Positions 58,716-64,000 of a stretch of 64,000 nt of DNA are shown piece after piece. Within the stretch, counting starts at the first letter, position 1. Each line of letters starts with the position of its first letter. Source of the stretch: Planctomycetota bacterium (lineage in GTDB: Bacteria > Planctomycetota > Phycisphaerae > Sedimentisphaerales > Anaerohalosphaeraceae); NCBI GenBank assembly GCA_029552545.1, contig JAKPDO010000037.1:124001-188000 (forward strand), written 5' to 3'. The notes beneath the pieces were generated by a model. That model had not been told where the DNA came from. It saw only the letters and a program-made list of their open reading frames with translations, and searched no databases. A program made the translations under genes and the position numbers.

Positions 58716-58783
58716 ATCCGCCGCTTCCGAACCAGGATGATATTTTGTAAATTGTTATTTGTTCATTTCCACGGTTGACTTGC

Positions 58784-60526
58784 TTATGCCCGGAATACCG
58801 CCCCCAGCCGCTTGCCCATCAGCACCGCCGCCGCCGCCAGCGACCCGCCCAGCACCAGCATCCCCAAAAGCCCCAGCGAGGCCGCAATCTGCATTGCATC
58901 CGTATTGGCCGAATACGCCTGCGTATAAATCTCTTTGGTAATCGGATAATGCACCCGCAATTGCGCCAGCACCAGCGAATCGCTCACCTCCAGCATCGCA
59001 TAGGAGAAGGTCAAGAGCCCCGACGCAATCAGATTGGCCGCAATCAGCGGCACCGTAATCCGTCGAATCGCCTGCCCCGCCGTCGCCCCCAGATTCCGTG
59101 CCGCCTGCTCCAGCGTCTCCGGAATCTGCTGCAGACCCGCCGTCACCCCGCGCACCACAAACGGAGCCCGCCGAATCGTGTACGCAATCACCAGCAGCAT
59201 CGTCGGATTCCGCATCGGCCCAATTGCCTCAAGCAGCCGCCCCGGCGCCGTCATCGCAATATACCCCGCCGCCAGAATCACCCCGGGCACCGCCAGCGGA
59301 AGCATCAGGCACAAATCCAGGACCCTGGCCCCCCGCAGTCGGCGCCGCACCAGCATCCACGCCGCCGCCGAGCCGATCACCAAATCCAGCGTCGTCGAAA
59401 GGCCCGCATATACCAGACTGTTCAGCACAGCCCGGCGAGGTTCCGGCTGCCGCAGCACAAACAGCAGATGATCCAGTGTGTACCGTTCCGGCAGAATCGT
59501 CTTAATCCACTGCCCCGATACCGCCGTCAAAACCACCCCGATATGCGGCAGAATCGCCAGCAAAATCACCCCGCCGAAAAACACCCACGCCCCCAGCGTC
59601 CCCCAAAAGCCCAGCCGCTGCCCTGCCGACGCGGTACTGGCCTTGGCCGATTCCGCTCCGCTCGAGCGTCCAAAAACCACCTTGCCCAGCACATAAAAAA
59701 GCACCGACAGCACCAGCATCACCAGAACCAGACTGTACGTCCGCCCCGAGACATCCGCCCGGGCCAGCTCCTTAAAAATCCTCACCGACGCCAGCTCCTC
59801 ATATCCCACCATCAGCGGCGTGCCGATATCCGTAAACGACCAGATAAAGACAATCGAGCCGCCCGCAAAAATCCCCGGACGCAGCAGCGGCAGCGTAATC
59901 CGGCGAAACACCGTCCATTTCCCCGCCCCCAGATTGCGGGCCGCCTGGGCATACGCCGGGTCCAGATTCGCCAGGGCCGCCGACAGATTCAGATACAAAA
60001 TCGGAAACAGATTCAATGTCTGCAGGACCGTCACCACCCAGAACCCCGACCCCAGCCAGTCCGGCGGGCGCCCCGAAGACAAATCCAGCACCCCCAGCCG
60101 CTCCAGCACCAGATTCAAAATCCCAAACTGTCCCAGATACCGCTTTATCGACAGCGCCCCCACAAACGGCGGCAGAATCAGCGGCACCAGCAGCAGCCCC
60201 GTCAAAATCCCCTGTCCTCGAAACTGATACCGCGTGCTCACAATCGCCATCGGCATCGTCAGCACCAGACACAGCGCCGTTGTCACACACGCCAGCAGAA
60301 AACTGTTGGCAATCTGCCCCAGCACAATCCGATTGGAAAACAACCGCCCCAGCCAGTAAAAACTGAACCGCCCCTCCGCCGTCAGACCTGCCTGAACCGC
60401 CTCGTACAGCGGCCAAAAGAAGAACACCCCCACAAAAAGGAAAATCAAAACCTCCGCCGCAACCAGCGGGTCGGCCTGCTCCAGATACCGCCTCCACAAC
60501 GGCCGCTCTGTTCCCGTTCGTTCCAT
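58784..60526 (-). CDS. ABC transporter permease, fused double-domain (FbpB type)
   Basis: 580 residues with about 12 transmembrane helices: two tandem binding-protein-dependent permease domains in one chain, as in FbpB/ThiP. Each half has its EAA loop, which docks on the ATPase: QAARNLGAGKWTVFRRITLPLLRPG in the first half and EQAARNLGATAGQAIRRITVPLI in the second. Starts 6 nt after the binding-protein stop. Substrate class (Fe3+, other metal chelates, or phospho-compounds) cannot be read from the permease alone. Confidence 0.93.
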   Translation of the reverse strand: MERTGTERPLWRRYLEQADPLVAAEVLIFLFVGVFFFWPLYEAVQAGLTAEGRFSFYWLGRLFSNRIVLGQIANSFLLACVTTALCLVLTMPMAIVSTRYQFRGQGILTGLLLVPLILPPFVGALSIKRYLGQFGILNLVLERLGVLDLSSGRPPDWLGSGFWVVTVLQTLNLFPILYLNLSAALANLDPAYAQAARNLGAGKWTVFRRITLPLLRPGIFAGGSIVFIWSFTDIGTPLMVGYEELASVRIFKELARADVSGRTYSLVLVMLVLSVLFYVLGKVVFGRSSGAESAKASTASAGQRLGFWGTLGAWVFFGGVILLAILPHIGVVLTAVSGQWIKTILPERYTLDHLLFVLRQPEPRRAVLNSLVYAGLSTTLDLVIGSAAAWMLVRRRLRGARVLDLCLMLPLAVPGVILAAGYIAMTAPGRLLEAIGPMRNPTMLLVIAYTIRRAPFVVRGVTAGLQQIPETLEQAARNLGATAGQAIRRITVPLIAANLIASGLLTFSYAMLEVSDSLVLAQLRVHYPITKEIYTQAYSANTDAMQIAASLGLLGMLVLGGSLAAAAVLMGKRLGAVFRA

Positions 60527-60532
60527 CCGTCC

Positions 60533-61882
60533 CTATTGAAGAATCTGCTGATACTGCGACCGAAAATATGCCGTCCAGTCGGTTCGAATCCGCTCGGCGG
60601 CCGTGCGGTCCTTCAGCTGCTCGGCTATCGCATAAATCTCTTCGACTGTATCAATATTCTCCGGCAGACGCGTGAGTACCGCGACCAGCGCCGGGTCCAT
60701 CTGCCGTTCCAGAATCCGCTGTTTGGCTTCCCGCAGCAGCGAGGCATTTTCAATTGCCGCCGAATACACCAGTTCCGCCAGCACCCCGTACCGCACCTCA
60801 CGCAGTTTGGCATCGATTTTCATTTCGGTGCCGCCCTCATAAGGATTGGCCGCCAGCACCGCGCCGGTTGTTCCATATGCCTGATAAAAATCCTTTCGAA
60901 TCGGCGTGCGATTCAGCCGATACCGCTGGGGGCCGTCCGGATGCCCCGCCGGCAGTCCCCAAAGCCCCTGTCCGCGAGGCGACAGAACAAACGCCGCAAA
61001 CGCCTGCGCCGCCTTTCGATTCGGCGGATTTTTCAGCACCGCAATCGGGTCCGGCGTATAAGCCGTCTGTCCCTTCGGACTTACATACCCCAGTTTCTCG
61101 GGCGCCTCAGACGCATACATCATCCCGTAAAAATCAATGCACACCGAAACCGCACATTCCCCCAGACTCGGCGCCCGCGCCGCTGTGCCGGAACTGTCCG
61201 TAAATTTCTTGGCATTCGATAAAATCAGCAGCAGTTTGGCCCACCCCTGCGGCCAGCTCGGAGCCGTCTGGACAATCATCTCATTGGCCGCCGCCTGTGA
61301 GCCAGACTGCGTCGGGTCCGCCATAATCACCAAATCAAAGTATTCCGGACGTCCCAAATCCTCCCACGAGGTCGGCTCCGCCACATTCAGCCGCTTCAGC
61401 AGTTCCTTGTTATACAGAAACCCGAAACTGCTGAGCACATTGCCGCACCAGGTCTTCCGCGGGCTGTACATCTCCATCCCGCCGAACACCGCCGGGATGT
61501 TTTCCCACACATCCTCCCCCGCCTCCAGCGGCTCCAAAAGCCCTTCCGCATCCAGATATTGAAACGTGTACTCCCCCCCGCCGAACAGCACATCAATCCC
61601 GCAGCTGTCCGCCTTGGAATAGACATTCCGAAGATACTGAAGAATCGAACTGCTTCCGCCGCCGACATCCCGCCACTGGAACTCGACATCCCAACCGTAC
61701 TGTTCTTTGGCATAGGCCCGAAACGCTCGGCTGAACTCGTATTTGATATTCTCATTGTGCGGCGTAATGACCGACAGCACCACCTTGCCGGCTCCGCTGT
61801 CCGCCGGCTTCCTGCCGCATCCGAACAGCCCAAAACACACCGCCGCACAAAGAAATCCCACCGCCCATCTCATCCGCCTCAT
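60533..61882 (-). CDS. ABC transporter substrate-binding lipoprotein (Fe(III)-type, family 1)
   Basis: 449 residues. Leader MRRMRWAVGFLCAAVCFGLFGC ends in a lipobox-like Cys; ATG 61873 is an alternative start. The mature part has the layout of extracellular solute-binding protein family 1/FbpA-like proteins: VVLSVITPHNENIKYEF, IDVLFGGGEYTF, an inter-lobe FGFLYNKELLKRLNVAEPTSWEDLGRPEY, and ADPTQSGSQAAA. It lacks an obvious YY pair as in FbpA, so iron is not assured. The start codon overlaps the stop of the EEP lipoprotein gene (ATGA), tying importer and EEP enzyme together. Confidence 0.9.
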   Translation of the reverse strand: MRRMRWAVGFLCAAVCFGLFGCGRKPADSGAGKVVLSVITPHNENIKYEFSRAFRAYAKEQYGWDVEFQWRDVGGGSSSILQYLRNVYSKADSCGIDVLFGGGEYTFQYLDAEGLLEPLEAGEDVWENIPAVFGGMEMYSPRKTWCGNVLSSFGFLYNKELLKRLNVAEPTSWEDLGRPEYFDLVIMADPTQSGSQAAANEMIVQTAPSWPQGWAKLLLILSNAKKFTDSSGTAARAPSLGECAVSVCIDFYGMMYASEAPEKLGYVSPKGQTAYTPDPIAVLKNPPNRKAAQAFAAFVLSPRGQGLWGLPAGHPDGPQRYRLNRTPIRKDFYQAYGTTGAVLAANPYEGGTEMKIDAKLREVRYGVLAELVYSAAIENASLLREAKQRILERQMDPALVAVLTRLPENIDTVEEIYAIAEQLKDRTAAERIRTDWTAYFRSQYQQILQ

Positions 61883-62907
61883 TTTGTTCCTCCCTGCTGC
61901 AGATTCTCGTTCGGCTCATCCGACCAGACCAGCCGCACTACCATCGGATAATGGTCGCTGGCGACCGCCGCAATCGGGTCATCCACCAGGTAAATCTCCT
62001 TCATCCGCTCCGCCAGGGCCGGACTGACAAAAAAATGGTCCAGAAACGATCGATACCGCGGCGGCTTTAACTCGCAGTGATAGGAAGCCGCTTGCGGGTT
62101 CTTTTTCCAAATCACCTCATCCAGACACACCAGTTTCTCTTTCCCTTCTCCTTTCCTCATCAGCTCCACCGCATCCTGCCCCGCCGATTTCTCATACGAA
62201 TCCAGCCCGAAATCATCGTTGAAATCCCCTCCAATCAGCAGATACTCCGTCGGACCGGCTCCGAGCAGCTCTCCGCAAATCTGACGCGTCCGCACCAGCT
62301 CCCGAATCCGCCATTCCGTTACCGATTTGCTGTTGTCCGATTTGCTCTTGGCATGCGTCGTGCCGATCCACAGCCGCCGTCCTTTCGGCGTTTCCACCAG
62401 CACAAATGCAGGCCCACGCGAAAACAGCATCTGCCCGCTGACGGCGTCTTTTTCCTCTTTAAACACCCGCTCCTGCAGCACGCGAAAACCCGACTTGATC
62501 AGCATACACAAATACTGGCCTTCCGTATTGCCCTCAAACGATTTGACATACGCATACCGCCCGCCAAGCCGCTCCCGCACAAACAGCTCCAGCATCGGCT
62601 GTGTCGGCCCTTCCTGAATCAGCACAATGTCCGCATCCATCTGCGGCAGTTTCATCGTCCGGGCAATTTCATACAAATCCTCATCATCCCGATAATACTC
62701 GGTGGTGTTGCGGCTGCGCTCCGGCATCATCTCCTGGTCAAACAGCATCATAAAATTCTCGATATTCCACGTTGCAATCACCACCTCCTCGCCGGCCGGC
62801 TTCGTTGTTTGCCCTGCTGTGACTTCCCCGGCTGCGGCACAGCCCGCCGTCAAAACCACAAACCAAATGGACCATCCTATCACCACCGCAGGATTCTTGC
62901 ATTTCAT
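61879..62907 (-). CDS. EEP-family nuclease/phosphatase lipoprotein, operon with ABC importer
   Basis: 342 residues from ATG 62907, with AAGG about 9 nt upstream; ATG 62916 is possible. The leader VIGWSIWFVVLTAGC contains a lipobox. Catalytic motifs of the endonuclease/exonuclease/phosphatase fold: VVIATWNIENF (Asn), IVLIQEG (Glu), LLIGGDFNDDFG (Asp/Asn) and VASDHYPMVV (Asp-His). Its stop overlaps the binding-protein start (ATGA), so the two are translationally coupled; a secreted phosphodiesterase could release the ligand taken up by the importer. That role is inference. Confidence 0.87.
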   Translation of the reverse strand: MKCKNPAVVIGWSIWFVVLTAGCAAAGEVTAGQTTKPAGEEVVIATWNIENFMMLFDQEMMPERSRNTTEYYRDDEDLYEIARTMKLPQMDADIVLIQEGPTQPMLELFVRERLGGRYAYVKSFEGNTEGQYLCMLIKSGFRVLQERVFKEEKDAVSGQMLFSRGPAFVLVETPKGRRLWIGTTHAKSKSDNSKSVTEWRIRELVRTRQICGELLGAGPTEYLLIGGDFNDDFGLDSYEKSAGQDAVELMRKGEGKEKLVCLDEVIWKKNPQAASYHCELKPPRYRSFLDHFFVSPALAERMKEIYLVDDPIAAVASDHYPMVVRLVWSDEPNENLQQGGTK

Positions 62908-63038
62908 CGATGCCATCCTTTCTCTCTTCAAAAGGCCTGATTTCTTCGAAAATACACGGATAGTTGAAAGCCAAATCTGCTTTTTTGCAACCTTAATTTT
63001 CAGAACTTTCCCCCCTCTTTTTCTTCCGTTTTTTCTTC

Positions 63039-63067
63039 TTGACTCCAAAAACAAATTCTGGTATGAT
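63039..63067 (+). promoter_or_regulatory. Consensus promoter upstream of structured leader and GT2 gene
   Basis: -35 TTGACT (63039-63044), 17-bp spacer, -10 TATGAT (63062-63067). The start would be near 63074, giving about 220 nt of untranslated RNA before ATG 63295. Confidence 0.7.
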
Positions 63068-63073
63068 TCCGTA

Positions 63074-63240
63074 TAACTTGGTTACGGGAGAAACTCTTTG
63101 AGAATGCATAGTCCTTAATAAAAGGGCTGATTTAGCATAAAGCCGCAACGAGCGCGTCAGCGCTGTCCGTTGAAATTTCACATTATCTCTTCCCGGATGT
63201 CAGTCTATGCTTTTTCTCCATTCCCTTGGTGGGGAATGTG
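63074..63240 (+). ncRNA. Candidate structured leader RNA (riboswitch-like) of a glycosyltransferase gene
   Basis: The transcript can form a closed multi-branched fold: GGAGAAA (63087-63093) pairs with TTTCTCC (63213-63219); GCATAG (63106-63111) pairs with CTATGC (63205-63210); inside are a TCCTT/AAGGG hairpin (63112-63126) and a two-part hairpin CAACG (63146-63150)/CGTTG (63168-63172) enclosing AGCGC-GTCA-GCGCT (63151-63164). Immediately after, CATTCCC (63219-63225) pairs with GGGAATG (63232-63238), and it shares base 63219 with the outer stem, so the two are partly exclusive, like an expression platform. I could not match it to a known riboswitch class. The rest of the gap to 63294 is AT-rich. 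Confidence 0.55.
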
Positions 63241-63294
63241 TATATTTAAAAAGAATAAAAAGAATATAAACCTTTATTTTAGAAAGACTTAAAT

Positions 63295-64000
63295 ATGAAA
63301 ATGCTGCCGTTTACAGCCGGGTTTATGCCGGGCCGTATGCTCACGAAAGATAACCTCTATGAGTTGTCGAGCAAGACGATGATTTGTATCGCCATCTCGA
63401 CAATCGTTCTCGGTGCCTGGGCCCAGAGGGACCAAATCGAAGGGGTCCTCGAGCGGCTTACCGCCCTTCAGTGGGGGATTGCCTATCTGGCTGTCGCCCG
63501 TACCCTCTTCGTAATCAACGTTGCGGCCCTGTTCTGGCGTTTCTATCTTGTCCTCTTTTATAAGCCCGCCCGGACCTGTACGGACAGCGAATTGCCGACC
63601 TGTACAGTCATCATTCCTGCCTACAACGAAGGCCGTCACGTAGCCGACACCATCGACAGTGTGGCGGCCGGCGATTATCCGACCGACAAACTCCAGATTA
63701 TTGCCGTCGATGACGGCAGTGCCGACGACACCTGGGAGTGGATTCAGCAGGCCGCCGCCCGGCATCCCCATCTGGTCACTCCGCTTCGCCTCAAACGAAA
63801 CAGCGGCAAGCGAAAAGCCCTGTACGAGGGCTTCATTCGAAGCCAGGCCGACATTGTCGTCACCATCGACAGCGACTCCATTATTGAGAAAAACACCCTG
63901 CGGAATCTCGTCAGCCCCTTTGTGACCCAATCCAACGTCGGCGCCGTCGCCGGCAATGTCCGCGTCCTCAACCGGCATCAGGGCCTTATTCCCAAAATGC
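63295..64000 (+). CDS. Family 2 glycosyltransferase, membrane-associated (3' end missing)
   Basis: The frame runs from ATG 63295 to the right edge, 235 residues visible. One hydrophobic segment at about 28-42 and another at about 65-90 precede the GT2 domain: TVIIPAYNEGRHVADTIDSV (start of the nucleotide-sugar site), IIAVDDGSADDTWEWI (DDGS), KRNSGKRKAL and VTIDSDSIIEKN (the DxD-like motif). This matches processive hyaluronan-synthase/N-acetylglucosaminyltransferase-like enzymes that make and export polysaccharide. The start ATGAAAATG lacks a strong ribosome site, and a long structured leader precedes it, suggesting regulation after transcription starts. Confidence 0.88.
   Translation, partial: MKMLPFTAGFMPGRMLTKDNLYELSSKTMICIAISTIVLGAWAQRDQIEGVLERLTALQWGIAYLAVARTLFVINVAALFWRFYLVLFYKPARTCTDSELPTCTVIIPAYNEGRHVADTIDSVAAGDYPTDKLQIIAVDDGSADDTWEWIQQAAARHPHLVTPLRLKRNSGKRKALYEGFIRSQADIVVTIDSDSIIEKNTLRNLVSPFVTQSNVGAVAGNVRVLNRHQGLIPKM

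Noticed and set aside
58775..61222. An 815-residue plus-strand frame across the ABC transporter genes
   Set aside because: It is antisense to permease and binding-protein genes, composed mostly of Arg, Gln, His and Pro, and has no domain pattern.
63074..63240. c-di-GMP (GEMM) riboswitch before the GT2 gene
   Set aside because: The conserved GGCAAACC-like and GCAAAGCC elements with the P1/P2/P3 order of GEMM are not present; only a loose CATAAAGCC match exists.

Overview
The window looks like a chromosomal segment from a polysaccharide-degrading member of the Planctomycetota, probably class Phycisphaerae (Sedimentisphaerales-like). This is inferred from gene content: PEP-CTERM proteins, many short dockerin-like C-termini, prepilin-type H-X9-DG proteins, a planctomycete-style sigma factor/FecR pair, numerous sulfatases with twin-arginine-like leaders, and an SxtJ/DUF5989/carbamoyltransferase cluster. 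The [FeFe]-hydrogenase maturation genes hydG, hydF and hydE suggest an anaerobe or facultative anaerobe. No rRNA, tRNA, CRISPR array, phage or insertion sequence was recognised.

Layout. 1-1.6 kb: the end of a PEP-CTERM protein and a methyltransferase. 1.6-4.1 kb (minus): DUF72 protein, TrmO and two cyclophilins. 4.4-8.4 kb (plus): hydG-hydF-DUF2798-hydE, with a Rex-like site upstream. 8.4-13.8 kb (minus): carbamoyltransferase, SxtJ, DUF5989, SGNH protein and sulfatase, the last two overlapping by 4 nt. 13.97-14.1 kb: a promoter and terminator pair delimiting a candidate small RNA. 14.1-17.5 kb (plus): DUF1638, metallophosphoesterase and MntP in translationally overlapping order, then ThiE.

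17.6-35.1 kb is one long minus-strand run read from right to left: sigma factor, FecR-like anti-sigma with an apparent NPCBM sugar-binding end, pseudopilin, sulfatase, three dockerin-like LamG-type proteins and one PEP-CTERM protein, sulfatase, GH43, sulfatase, GH2 and a GH43-like protein. It reads as a polysaccharide utilisation locus whose own surface-signalling pair lies at its start.

35.5-48.7 kb is a second glycan locus organised around a LacI-family regulator. It contains a PEP-CTERM protein, a modular dockerin protein, a pseudopilin, a GPH sugar transporter, a GH50/agarase-like enzyme, a large GH94-related phosphorylase and a GH16 laminarinase-like enzyme. Four similar 18-bp palindromic operators lie at its promoters, three of them placed directly on -10/+1 regions.

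48.7-57.4 kb (minus): a nucleoside deoxyribosyltransferase-like protein, a secreted EEP-fold protein, two very modular dockerin proteins (one carrying an EEP nuclease/phosphatase domain), a pseudopilin and a PEP-CTERM protein. 57.6-62.9 kb (minus): an operon of an EEP lipoprotein plus a complete binding-protein-dependent ABC importer of the Fe(III)/FbpABC type. 63.0-64.0 kb (plus): a consensus promoter, a roughly 220-nt leader that folds into a multi-branched structure, and the start of a family 2 glycosyltransferase cut by the window edge.

The most unusual signals are the two candidate structured RNAs (around 14.05 kb and 63.15 kb), the LacI operator set, the FecR-NPCBM fusion and the cysteine-paired half-dockerin tails shared by many secreted proteins.
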